Assembly (NCBI GenBank): GCA_030627065.1
Contig: DAOUSV010000094.1
Coordinates: 1 to 6,227 of the forward strand
Direction: 5' to 3'
Length of the DNA: 6,227 nucleotides
DNA from: Piscirickettsiaceae bacterium
GTDB taxonomy: Bacteria > Pseudomonadota > Gammaproteobacteria > Nitrosococcales > Methylophagaceae
How positions within the stretch are numbered: the first letter of the stretch is position 1; every line of letters begins with the position of its first letter. Made by a program: the position numbers and the translations under genes. Below are positions 1 through 6,227 of the stretch, piece after piece. A model generated the notes under the pieces. That model had not been told where the DNA came from. It saw only the letters and a program-made list of their open reading frames with translations, and searched no databases.

Positions 1-156
1 TACAAAGGTCGAATCATCGCAGATTTACCAGGGAATTATCTTAATTGGTTTGCGCGCGAGGGTTTTCCAGCGGGTGAGCTAGGGCAATTATTAGCACTAA
101 TGCAGGAACTGGATCACAATGGCTTAAAGTATCTCCTTGATCCGTTAAGAAAGTGA
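1..156 (+). CDS. DUF3820 family protein, C-terminal fragment
   Basis: An open frame enters from the left edge and ends at TGA 154-156, giving the last 51 residues of a protein whose start is outside the window. The visible part begins YKGRIIADLPGNYLNWF and ends LLDPLRK. From memory this matches the small DUF3820 proteins of gammaproteobacteria, which are about 70-80 aa and carry a conserved 'Y.GR.IADLP.nYL.WF...GFP.G.LG.L' block. The family has been called a putative quorum-sensing-regulated virulence factor, but I know of no established biochemical role. The fragment has no membrane segment. Its GC content (about 43%) is higher than the AT-rich spacer that follows, which fits a core-chromosome gene bordering an acquired defence island; that last point is inference. 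No hairpin-plus-T-run terminator follows the stop codon. Confidence 0.75.
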   Translation, partial: YKGRIIADLPGNYLNWFAREGFPAGELGQLLALMQELDHNGLKYLLDPLRK

Positions 157-288
157 TTTTTCAATGGAGTTAAGTAAACGGGTGATTAAAACGATGATGC
201 CGCTTGATTGAGCAGTACACATAGCTGCCTGACCGTAAAGGTTCATGCGTAAATTGATATTAGGGCTGTCCTTTTTATGTTTAATAAT

Positions 289-316
289 TTGGTATAAGCT
301 AATGAAATTCTATAAT
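289..316 (+). promoter_or_regulatory. candidate sigma70 promoter upstream of brxA
   Basis: A TTGGTA hexamer (289-294, 4 of 6 to consensus) lies 16 bases upstream of a perfect TATAAT (311-316). The surrounding DNA is very AT-rich. Transcription would begin near 323 and give a leader of roughly 200 nt before brxA. In DNA this rich in A+T, TATAAT occurs by chance, so this is a candidate only. Confidence 0.35.
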
Positions 317-351
317 TAAGAACTTAAATCAGAAAGTAAAAAATGATTCAG

Positions 352-379
352 TTGAAACAATTCTTAAATGTAATAGAAT
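352..379 (+). promoter_or_regulatory. candidate sigma70 promoter for the BREX operon
   Basis: TTGAAA (352-357, 5 of 6 to consensus) is separated by 16 bases from TAGAAT (374-379, 5 of 6). Of the two candidates this has the better -35 box, and it sits closer to brxA, with an expected start near 386 and a leader of about 145 nt. It would drive brxA-brxB-brxC and probably the TIR gene. Confidence 0.42.
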
Positions 380-490
380 CGTGGGCTATATTAGATTATT
401 AAATGATTTAAGGTAAGTGCTCAATGTACTAAACGGTTAAACGGGGAAGTCATGATTATGGAAACCTAATTAATAGCCGATTATTTTATA

Positions 491-506
491 TAGCAAAATA
501 GCAAAA
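491..506 (+). repeat. tandem TAGCAAAA duplication in the leader
   Basis: The octamer TAGCAAAA occurs twice in perfect tandem (491-498 and 499-506), ending 24 bases before the brxA start codon. It could be a direct-repeat operator half-site pair or simple slippage. Nothing else in the window identifies a binding protein. Confidence 0.4.
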
Positions 507-515
507 CTGATCACT

Positions 516-520
516 AGGAG
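516..520 (+). promoter_or_regulatory. Shine-Dalgarno of brxA
   Basis: AGGAG lies 10 bases before the ATG at 531. The spacing is slightly long but workable. With an in-frame TAA just upstream (525-527), it supports 531 as the start of brxA. Confidence 0.65.
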
Positions 521-530
521 ATAAATAAAC

Positions 531-1343
531 ATGGATGACACCGCTCACAAGCTACTAATTCAGTTTGGCTTTAAATTCGGCAGAAATGGAGCCCATTCAA
601 GCCGAACCATAATGCTCAAAGAAATTCAGGCATTATTTTCTAATACTCAAACAACGGCGACATTAGAGCAATATCAAACCGAAATTGTTGACTATAATTG
701 TTTAAATAAATCAACAGAGAATACCCGTAAGCTCACTTACCGTCACCTAAAAGACCTTTACAGTTTGGATTCTCAATTACCACTTTTCCGAGTATTCAGG
801 CAGCTATGGACGATAGAGCCAGAAGCACAAGCTATCCTTGCTCTTCAACTCGCTTATTCGCGTGACCCTTTGTTTCGCATGAGTAGCGATTGTATTTTGT
901 CTCATAAGCTAGGAGAACAAATCCGTCGTGAAGAAATAGAAGAAATCTTGAAAAAAGATGATCCTGAAAGGTTTTCACCCGCTTCATTAAAGTCATTCGC
1001 TCAAAATATTAATAGTAGCTGGACACAAGCTGGGTTTTTAAAAGGTAAAACACGTAAGATAAGGCAAATACCGACTATTTCAGCTGTTAATGTTACCTTT
1101 GCTATGTTTCAAGGACATATCTATGGGTTAAGTGGAGAAAGATTGTTCAATAGCCCATGGATCAAGATACTAAATACGCCTATAGATCGATTGCAGGAAT
1201 TAGCCTCAGCAGCTTCATATCGTGGTCTTATAGACTATAAGCAATCAGGTGGAATTATTGATGTACGGTTTAATGATTTTCTACAGCTTGAAGAGCAGCA
1301 GTTACTACAACAACTACATCAAGACATGTCGAAGGAAACTTAA
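531..1343 (+). CDS. brxA: BREX protein BrxA-like (DUF1819 family)
   Basis: This 270-aa soluble, helix-rich protein is first in the operon. BrxA/DUF1819 proteins are small all-helical or winged-helix proteins required for BREX, and they have been reported to bind DNA. The assignment rests on position directly before brxB-brxC and on the general pattern. An N-terminal basic helix carries SSRTIMLKEIQ (23-33). A linker has NKSTENTRKLTYRHLKDLY (59-77), followed by the hydrophobic LALQLAYSRDPLFR (103-116), which resembles the family's central 'LLWLAICRYYPFI' type segment. A basic turn, GKTRKIRQIP (172-181), follows the helix ending QAGFL. The C-terminal third (about 185-255) may form an extra domain, since usual BrxA proteins are nearer 200 aa. 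The protein is therefore divergent. No signal peptide or membrane segment is visible. ATG 531 is chosen from its Shine-Dalgarno and an upstream in-frame stop. brxB begins 3 nt after the stop. Confidence 0.68.
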   Translation: MDDTAHKLLIQFGFKFGRNGAHSSRTIMLKEIQALFSNTQTTATLEQYQTEIVDYNCLNKSTENTRKLTYRHLKDLYSLDSQLPLFRVFRQLWTIEPEAQAILALQLAYSRDPLFRMSSDCILSHKLGEQIRREEIEEILKKDDPERFSPASLKSFAQNINSSWTQAGFLKGKTRKIRQIPTISAVNVTFAMFQGHIYGLSGERLFNSPWIKILNTPIDRLQELASAASYRGLIDYKQSGGIIDVRFNDFLQLEEQQLLQQLHQDMSKET

Positions 1344-1346
1344 GTA

Positions 1347-1889
1347 ATGAGTAGCAGACTCAAACGTTTATTACATAATTACCAGAATCATATTACCGTA
1401 CCGTGGCAATCTGGTTTAGCCGGTATCCAAAAAGTGATTTTCACTGTTTATGATAAAACAGACGAACTCCGGTTTAGGTCACAGCTAACTGAATTTGAGA
1501 TGGCAACCACCAATACAGAGCATAAATGGTGTGAAATCGATATTAGCAATGCCTTTCCTGAATGGATGTCCGGAATTGACTATAAAGAGGGATATTTTGA
1601 ATCCCCCGAAGACATAGAAACCACACTAGATGATTTTTTGGAAGATTTAGTGGATACATTAAAGCCTAAAATTGAAGCAACCGATGATAATACAGTTGTA
1701 GCCATTATTGGTATTGGAACTTTATTTGGCTACGCCAAAGCGTCAGACCTTGTTAATAAAATTGCACCCTATGTAGCAGGCAGATTGTTAATTTTTTTTC
1801 CAGGGGAGTTTGAAAACAATAACTATCGATTACTCGATGCAAGAGATGGATGGAACTACCAAGCTGTACCTATTACAGCGGGTCAATAA
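1347..1889 (+). CDS. brxB: BREX protein BrxB (DUF1788 family)
   Basis: This 180-aa cytoplasmic protein closely follows the DUF1788 pattern. A basic N-terminus (SSRLKRLLHNYQNH) leads into PWQSGLAGIQKVIFTVYD (19-36) and an LRFRSQLTEFEMAT segment (41-54). An acidic helical stretch, EDIETTLDDFLEDLVDTL, spans 88-105. A hydrophobic strand-helix, VVAIIGIGTLFGYAKASDLV, spans 117-136. The family signature runs from GRLLIFFPGEFE (145-156) to NNYRLLDARDGWNYQAVPI (158-176). BrxB is a core BREX component, essential in characterised type 1 systems; no enzymatic activity is established and I see no catalytic motif. Its length is about usual (180-200 aa). GAAGGA at 1331-1336, inside the end of brxA, is a plausible ribosome binding site 10 nt before the ATG. 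The 3-nt spacing suggests translational coupling with brxA. An uninterrupted run of eight T encodes part of the IFF motif. Confidence 0.88.
   Translation: MSSRLKRLLHNYQNHITVPWQSGLAGIQKVIFTVYDKTDELRFRSQLTEFEMATTNTEHKWCEIDISNAFPEWMSGIDYKEGYFESPEDIETTLDDFLEDLVDTLKPKIEATDDNTVVAIIGIGTLFGYAKASDLVNKIAPYVAGRLLIFFPGEFENNNYRLLDARDGWNYQAVPITAGQ
1792..1799 (+). repeat. T8 homopolymer inside brxB
   Basis: Eight consecutive T residues encode the Ile-Phe-Phe of the conserved RLLIFFPGE motif. A one-base slip here would frameshift BrxB before its C-terminal signature. The tract is short for efficient phase variation and the amino acids are conserved, so it is probably just codon choice in an AT-rich genome. 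Confidence 0.6.
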
Positions 1890-1906
1890 CATAGCAGAGA
1901 AGCATA

Positions 1907-4900
1907 ATGAAAAACCGTGACATATACCTGAAAGACCCCATAGCAAATCAACTAGCTAATAATGGTGTTGCTGAAGTTAAAGATGATTTATCTGACCAAG
2001 CATTAAAAACATTACGTTATGAGTTAGACACTTTTGTTTGTGACGGCGAATATGAAAAGGGACTCGATAAAATTCTCAGTACCTTTTTAAGAAATTTAGA
2101 CAGTGGTAATGAACAGCCTGGTGTATGGATTAGTGGCTTCTATGGGTCAGGTAAATCACACCTAGCAAAAATGCTCCGCACACTATGGATTGACTATACT
2201 TTTTCTGACGGTATTTCATCAAGAAATATAGCCAAACTACCCACGGAAATTAATGATCATTTCAAGGAAATATCCAATCAAGGTAAACGGTACGGTAGTT
2301 TACATGCTGCTTCTGGAACAATCGGCGCAGGCACAGAAAATGTGCGTTTGGCATTATTAGGGATTATATTCAAATCAGCGGGGCTTCCAGAGCAATACCA
2401 CTTAGCACGTTTTGTTATGTGGTTAAAATCTGAAGGCTATTATGAAAAGGTTAAACAAGCCATAGAAAGTAAAGGCAAACAGTTTCATAAAGAATTGTCT
2501 CACCTTTATATGTCACCGATTATTGCTAATGTTCTATTAGAAGTAATGCCAGAATTGGCTAATGATGAAAAGGAAGTGAAGCAGTTACTTAAGGCAGAAT
2601 ACCCAAAAGTGAGTGATGTCACTAATGACCAGATGGTTGAAGCAATGACTGATGCTTTAACTAAAGAGGACAAGTTCCCGCTGACCTTAATTGTCTTAGA
2701 CGAAGTTCAACAATACATAGATAAAGACTCAAGCAAAGCCTATCAAGTACAAGAAGTAACCGAAACATGCAGTAAACATTTTGAAGGCAAGTTACTTTTT
2801 GTTGCCACAGGGCAAAATGCCCTATCAGGTACGGCATCATTAAGTAAACTTATGGGACGTTTTCAAGTTCCCGTACAGTTATCGGATGTTGATGTAGAGT
2901 CGGTTATCCGCAAGATTATTCTTCAGAAAAAAGAAACCACAAAATCAGATGTACAAGATGTCATTTCTAAAAACCTAGGTGAAATATCAAGGCACTTAGG
3001 TGGCACAAAAATAGAGCATAACAAAGATGATGAAGCTGTTTTAGTTTCAGATTATCCAATACTACCTGTGAGAAGACGTTTCTGGGAAAAAGTCTTAAGA
3101 ATCATCGATACCACCGGCACGGTTTCACAACTTAGAAACCAACTGAAAGTCATACATGAAGCCACTCAGAAAAGTGCAGAAGAGCCATTAGGCCATGTTA
3201 CAGGAGCTGATTTCATTTACGAACAAATAGCACCTAACCTGATACAAACAGGCATGGTGTCTAAAGAAGTTAGTGAAATGATCGGTAAACTCTCTGCGGG
3301 TAATGCTGATGAACAACTCCAATCGCGACTTTTATCACTGATCTATCTAATCGGTAAATTACCAACAGAGGCGATTGCTGACATAGGCGTGAGAGCAACA
3401 GAAGATATGTTGGCTGATTTACTCTTAGAAGACTTAAATGCAGGTAGCAGTAGCTTAAGAAAGAAAATTCCTGATTTATTACAGCAATTACAGGACCAAG
3501 GCACATTGATGTCCTTAAGCACCGCTAGTGGTGTTGAATATCGCTTACAAACGCAGGAAAGTAGTCAATGGCATGATACCTATAGGCAGCAAGAAGCCGA
3601 GTTCTCTGGCAATATGCAACGTATAGAAAATAAGCGTGAAGACCTGTTTCATCATCAGGTTCAAGAAATAAGTAATACCGTTCGTATCACCCAAGGTAAA
3701 AGCAAAGAATCAAGAAATTTATTATTAAATTTTGATGATGAGGTACCCAAAGATGCCAATAAAAAGATTTATGTCTGGGTACAAGATGGCTGGCAAACAG
3801 ATGAAAAATCCTTATTAGCGGAAGCACATAGCGCTAATCATGAATTCCCAACAATTTATGTCTATATACCGGCTAGAAATAAAACCGATTTACACCAAGC
3901 GATCATAACCAAAGAAGCTGCTCAAGCAACCTTAGCTATAAGAGGGACACCAACAACCTCCGAAGGAAAAGATGCGCGTACTGCTATGGAAACCCGCCTT
4001 AATGAAGCATCAAAGCACGTTAATATAATGCTTAAAGAAATTATGGAAGGTGTTCGCGTCTTTCAAGCGGGTGGTACAGAAATATTTGATAATGATTTGA
4101 AAGCTCAATTGGAGCAAGCGGCTAAAGCTTCAGTTATACGTCTTTATCGAGATTTTGATAAAGCTGACCATACAGGCTGGGGCAAAGTCTATAGCAGAGC
4201 AACTAAGGAAGGTGCCGAGAATGCCTTAGAAGCAGTAGATCATAGCTCTGATGTTGAAAAACACCCAGTTTGTGCAGATATATTAAAGTTCATAGGCGTC
4301 AGTAAAAAAGGTTCAGAAATCAGAGAGCATTTTAAAGAATCACCTTATGGGTGGTCGCAAGATGCGATAGATGGTGGGCTTTATGCATTATTAGCGGTGG
4401 GTGTTATTAGAGCAACCGATGCTGCACGCAAACCTGTCGATAACAAATCTCTCGAAAGAAGTAAATTGACTCAAACGAATTTTAAAGTTGAATCAATTAC
4501 CATAAAAGCAGTACAACTTATTCAAGTTAGAAAACTGTTTACAGAAGCCGGTGTTGAATGCCGCTCAGGTGAAGAGCTCTCTAAAATATCAGAATTTATT
4601 GTAAAAGTAAGGCAATTGGCAGACAGTGCAGGAGGCGATGCACCAAAGCCGGAGACACCTGATATAACTTCATTAAATAGCATCATTGATGAATCAGGTA
4701 ACGCTCAATTATTAGCATTGTTCAATCAGCGAGAAGCGCTAAAACAACACTTAAATGAATGGCAACACAAAGCGGAGAAGCTTAATAAGCGGGCAGTTAA
4801 TTGGACAGTCCTTAAACAGTTATTACAGCTAAGTAAGGGACTATCTTTTTATCAAGAAGCTCAAGCCCAATACGATGCGATTATTATTAACCGTAGCCTG

Positions 4901-5362
4901 TTAGATGATCCAGACCCTGTTGAAGCACAAGTAACAGCTATTACGGATAAGCTGCGTAAAGCGATTACCTTTCATGCGGATGGTTTCGTTGAAGAATATC
5001 AGCAGCAAAAACAGCAACTAGAAAATAATAGCAACTGGGAAAAACTAACAGAACAACAGCAACAACAAATTTTAAATAATCGTGATCTAAACGAACCAGA
5101 AATTATTGTTGTTAATACGGTAGACGAAGTTATTGATAGCCTAGAGTCTTGCTCAATAGAGCGGTGGAATGATAGAACACAAGCGCAAAGCAGTAAGTTT
5201 GATGCAAGCCGATTAGAAGCCGCTAAGTTATTAGAGCCGAAGGTACAGCAAGTTAAACTCCCTCACCGTACCTTAAAATCTGAAGAAGAAATTAAAGCAT
5301 GGTTAGCAGAAGTTGAGACTCAAATGATGGCCCATATTAAAAATGGGCCTCTGGTTGTTTGA
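1907..5362 (+). CDS. brxC: BREX P-loop ATPase BrxC
   Basis: This 1151-aa protein is the large STAND/AAA-like ATPase of BREX, related to PglY, and is close to the roughly 1200 aa usual for BrxC. The N-terminal block has RDIYLKDP (4-11) and LRYELDTFVCDGEYEKGL (36-53), then VWISGFYGSGKSHLAKML with Walker A G77-x4-GK83-S84. Walker B is LIVLDEVQQY (261-270), with D265 and E266 as the metal-binding and catalytic acids. FVATGQN (298-304) resembles sensor 1, and R318 in LMGRFQ could be an arginine finger. A family block, DYPILPVRRRFWE (382-394), follows. A winged-helix-like segment, GSEIREHF with PYGWSQDAIDGGLYALLA, spans 802-830. The C-terminal region (about 935-1060) is helical and probably coiled-coil, with Q5 at 1050-1054. 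No membrane segment is seen. Family role: an ATP-driven BREX core component needed for defence. GAGAAG at 1897-1902 is the likely ribosome binding site, and the gap after brxB is 17 nt. No frameshift or missing ATPase residue is seen. Confidence 0.92.
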   Translation: MKNRDIYLKDPIANQLANNGVAEVKDDLSDQALKTLRYELDTFVCDGEYEKGLDKILSTFLRNLDSGNEQPGVWISGFYGSGKSHLAKMLRTLWIDYTFSDGISSRNIAKLPTEINDHFKEISNQGKRYGSLHAASGTIGAGTENVRLALLGIIFKSAGLPEQYHLARFVMWLKSEGYYEKVKQAIESKGKQFHKELSHLYMSPIIANVLLEVMPELANDEKEVKQLLKAEYPKVSDVTNDQMVEAMTDALTKEDKFPLTLIVLDEVQQYIDKDSSKAYQVQEVTETCSKHFEGKLLFVATGQNALSGTASLSKLMGRFQVPVQLSDVDVESVIRKIILQKKETTKSDVQDVISKNLGEISRHLGGTKIEHNKDDEAVLVSDYPILPVRRRFWEKVLRIIDTTGTVSQLRNQLKVIHEATQKSAEEPLGHVTGADFIYEQIAPNLIQTGMVSKEVSEMIGKLSAGNADEQLQSRLLSLIYLIGKLPTEAIADIGVRATEDMLADLLLEDLNAGSSSLRKKIPDLLQQLQDQGTLMSLSTASGVEYRLQTQESSQWHDTYRQQEAEFSGNMQRIENKREDLFHHQVQEISNTVRITQGKSKESRNLLLNFDDEVPKDANKKIYVWVQDGWQTDEKSLLAEAHSANHEFPTIYVYIPARNKTDLHQAIITKEAAQATLAIRGTPTTSEGKDARTAMETRLNEASKHVNIMLKEIMEGVRVFQAGGTEIFDNDLKAQLEQAAKASVIRLYRDFDKADHTGWGKVYSRATKEGAENALEAVDHSSDVEKHPVCADILKFIGVSKKGSEIREHFKESPYGWSQDAIDGGLYALLAVGVIRATDAARKPVDNKSLERSKLTQTNFKVESITIKAVQLIQVRKLFTEAGVECRSGEELSKISEFIVKVRQLADSAGGDAPKPETPDITSLNSIIDESGNAQLLALFNQREALKQHLNEWQHKAEKLNKRAVNWTVLKQLLQLSKGLSFYQEAQAQYDAIIINRSLLDDPDPVEAQVTAITDKLRKAITFHADGFVEEYQQQKQQLENNSNWEKLTEQQQQQILNNRDLNEPEIIVVNTVDEVIDSLESCSIERWNDRTQAQSSKFDASRLEAAKLLEPKVQQVKLPHRTLKSEEEIKAWLAEVETQMMAHIKNGPLVV
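5329..5349 (+). promoter_or_regulatory. hairpin at the 3' end of brxC
   Basis: GGCCCAT (5329-5335) and ATGGGCC (5343-5349) are perfect inverted repeats around a 7-base loop. This is a GC-rich stem unusual for such AT-rich DNA. It lies within the last codons of brxC and is followed by a loosely T-rich stretch (5350-5365) that is broken by G and C. It might be a weak attenuator, an RNA-stability element or coincidence. It is not a canonical terminator because no clean U-run follows. Confidence 0.4.
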
Positions 5363-5384
5363 TTTGTACATGCAAGCAAATCAA
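5359..5384 (+). promoter_or_regulatory. inverted repeat spanning the brxC stop codon
   Basis: TTGATTTG (5359-5366) and CAAATCAA (5377-5384) are perfect 8-base inverted repeats separated by 10 bases (TACATGCAAG). The left arm contains the brxC TGA stop (5360-5362). The right arm ends 8 bases before the ATG of the TIR gene, where a Shine-Dalgarno would be expected but is not obvious. It could act as an RNA hairpin controlling entry to the TIR gene, or as a protein-binding operator. Both are inferences. Confidence 0.42.
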
Positions 5385-5392
5385 TCTTAGGC

Positions 5393-6227
5393 ATGGCTAA
5401 ATATATTCATATGAATCGACATATTAAACCCGATGGCCCACGCTTAGTCACCGAAGAAGAATCAAGAGAGAAATTTAGATACAGCAAAGAGCATCTTGAG
5501 TGTCTTAAAGAAGGTGTGGAGGTCTGGAACAAGTGGCGAGAGGATAATCCTGATATTTGGCCTCAGCTAATTGGGGCCAATTTGCAAGATCAAGATCTTT
5601 CGGGCTATGACCTACATAATGCTTTTATGCAACATGCAAATCTTTCGGGCGCTGTATTAAAGGATACATGGTTATCATGCGCTCATTTTGAGAAGGCTAA
5701 CCTAACAGGTGCTGATCTTTCAGGAGCATTTGCTGAGTGGGCATTATTCTATGGAGCGCAAATGAATAAATGTATTGCGATGGAGAGTAATTTTACAAAA
5801 GCTACATTTGAAAATGCTTCAGCAGTAGATGCAAATTTTGCCTCAGCAATTTTCCATAACGCAATTTTAATAAACACTAATTTGACAAATGCATATCTTA
5901 GTAGCACTGATTTTACAGCTGCTAAGATGAATGATGCTAACCTTAAAGGGGCTGTGCTTGGATTAACATCATTTGTAAACTGTGATCTCTCTAACGCATG
6001 TTCACTTGAACTGTGTGAGCATGGAAGTTATTCATATATAGATCATCTAACAATACAGCAATCTGGACACATCCCAATTGCCTTTTTACGTGGGAGCGGT
6101 CTTCCCGAGTTATTTATAGATTATTTACCTTCAATACTTAACTCAGCTATTGAATACTACTCTTGCTTTATTAGTTATAGCCATGCTGATAAAGAATTTG
6201 CAATAAGATTGTATGAGCAATTACAGA
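5393..6227 (+). CDS. pentapeptide-repeat TIR-domain protein, 3'-truncated by window end
   Basis: An open frame from ATG 5393 continues for 278 codons without a stop to the window edge. Residues 1-59 are charged and helical, ending near WNKWREDNPDIWPQLI. Residues about 61-202 are pentapeptide repeats of the A(D/N)LxG type, such as GANLQ, HANLS, KANLTGADLSG, ATFENAS, TNLTNAYLS and DANLKGAVLG. They amount to some 28 units, about seven coils of a right-handed quadrilateral beta-helix. A linker with IDHLTIQQSGHIP (216-228), FLRGSGLP (231-238) and YLPSILNSAIEYY (244-256) follows; it matches a linker I recall from pentapeptide-TIR proteins. SCFISYSHADKEFAIRLYEQ (257-276) is strand A and helix A of a TIR domain. 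The catalytic glutamate region lies beyond the window, so NADase activity cannot be judged. The gene starts 30 nt after brxC in the same direction, suggesting co-transcription. No upstream in-frame start exists after the brxC stop. The Shine-Dalgarno is weak, and Met7 (5411) is an alternative start. Confidence 0.88.
   Translation, partial: MAKYIHMNRHIKPDGPRLVTEEESREKFRYSKEHLECLKEGVEVWNKWREDNPDIWPQLIGANLQDQDLSGYDLHNAFMQHANLSGAVLKDTWLSCAHFEKANLTGADLSGAFAEWALFYGAQMNKCIAMESNFTKATFENASAVDANFASAIFHNAILINTNLTNAYLSSTDFTAAKMNDANLKGAVLGLTSFVNCDLSNACSLELCEHGSYSYIDHLTIQQSGHIPIAFLRGSGLPELFIDYLPSILNSAIEYYSCFISYSHADKEFAIRLYEQLQ

Larger units (their letters stand above)
157..530. other. AT-rich intergenic region upstream of the BREX operon
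   Basis: This 374-base stretch separates the DUF3820 gene from brxA. I find no credible protein gene on either strand; the longest ATG frame I checked on the plus strand is 19 codons (343-402) and lacks a Shine-Dalgarno. There is no recognisable tRNA, transposon end or attachment-site duplication. It contains two sigma70-like promoter candidates, a duplicated AAACGG motif (431-436 and 439-444, with another copy at 176-181) and a tandem 8-base repeat just before the ribosome binding site. BREX operons are often preceded by the WYL-domain repressor gene brxR. No such gene is present here, so any dedicated regulator is encoded elsewhere or absent. Confidence 0.7.

Noticed and set aside
228..246. 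Imperfect stem TGACC/GGTTCA as a terminator for the DUF3820 gene
   Set aside because: The stem needs a bulge, is only about five pairs long and is not followed by a T-run.
343..402. 19-codon plus-strand frame in the leader, beginning MIQLKQFLNV
   Set aside because: It has no Shine-Dalgarno, overlaps the best promoter candidate and has no recognisable similarity. The length is expected by chance.
157..530. CRISPR array, tRNA or insertion-sequence remnant in the spacer
   Set aside because: There are no regularly spaced repeats of CRISPR length, no cloverleaf-like segment and no terminal inverted repeats or transposase-like frame.
1792..1799. Phase-variable switch at the T8 tract in brxB
   Set aside because: Eight T residues is short for contingency switching and the tract encodes conserved residues of the family signature, so ordinary codon choice explains it. 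Kept only as a minor repeat.
3270..3506. Minus-strand open frame of 78 codons inside brxC
   Set aside because: It lies wholly antisense to a strongly supported conserved gene, has no recognisable family pattern and has low-complexity Leu/Ser-rich content typical of antisense shadow frames.
5405..5416. 12-bp palindrome ATTCATATGAAT near the TIR gene start
   Set aside because: It lies inside the coding region, is AT-rich and does not extend. Such palindromes arise often by chance at this composition.

Overview
The window looks like the 5' part of a BREX (bacteriophage exclusion) defence operon, with a chromosomal flank upstream and an embedded accessory effector gene at the downstream edge. 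Base composition is AT-rich: a count gives about 43% GC in the first 156 bases and about 20% in the stretch 301-360. TTA, AAA and ATT codons are frequent. This, with a DUF3820-type gene at the left edge, suggests a gammaproteobacterium of the Vibrio/Shewanella/Pseudoalteromonas kind. That assignment is an inference from composition and family knowledge only.

Layout: (i) 1-156 is the 3' end of a small DUF3820 gene. (ii) 157-530 is a 374-base AT-rich region with no convincing gene. It has two sigma70-like promoter candidates, a duplicated AAACGG motif and a tandem TAGCAAAA repeat. (iii) 531-5362 holds three tightly spaced plus-strand genes: a BrxA-like DUF1819 protein (270 aa), a BrxB DUF1788 protein (180 aa) and a BrxC P-loop ATPase (1151 aa). 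The gaps are 3 and 17 nt, so they almost certainly form one operon. (iv) After a 30-nt junction with two consecutive inverted repeats, a fourth plus-strand gene starts at 5393 and runs off the window. It encodes an N-terminal segment, a long run of pentapeptide repeats and the beginning of a TIR domain.

The order brxA-brxB-brxC is shared by BREX types 1, 5 and 6. The next core gene, the methyltransferase pglX, would be expected directly after brxC, but the pentapeptide-TIR gene lies there instead. BREX modifies host DNA and blocks replication of unmodified phage. TIR domains in bacterial defence proteins commonly consume or convert NAD+. The reading I favour is a BREX operon carrying an abortive-infection-type TIR effector as a built-in second layer. 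The TIR active site, pglX, pglZ and the type-defining genes (brxL, brxHI/brxD, brxHII) all lie outside the window, so subtype and completeness cannot be settled here.
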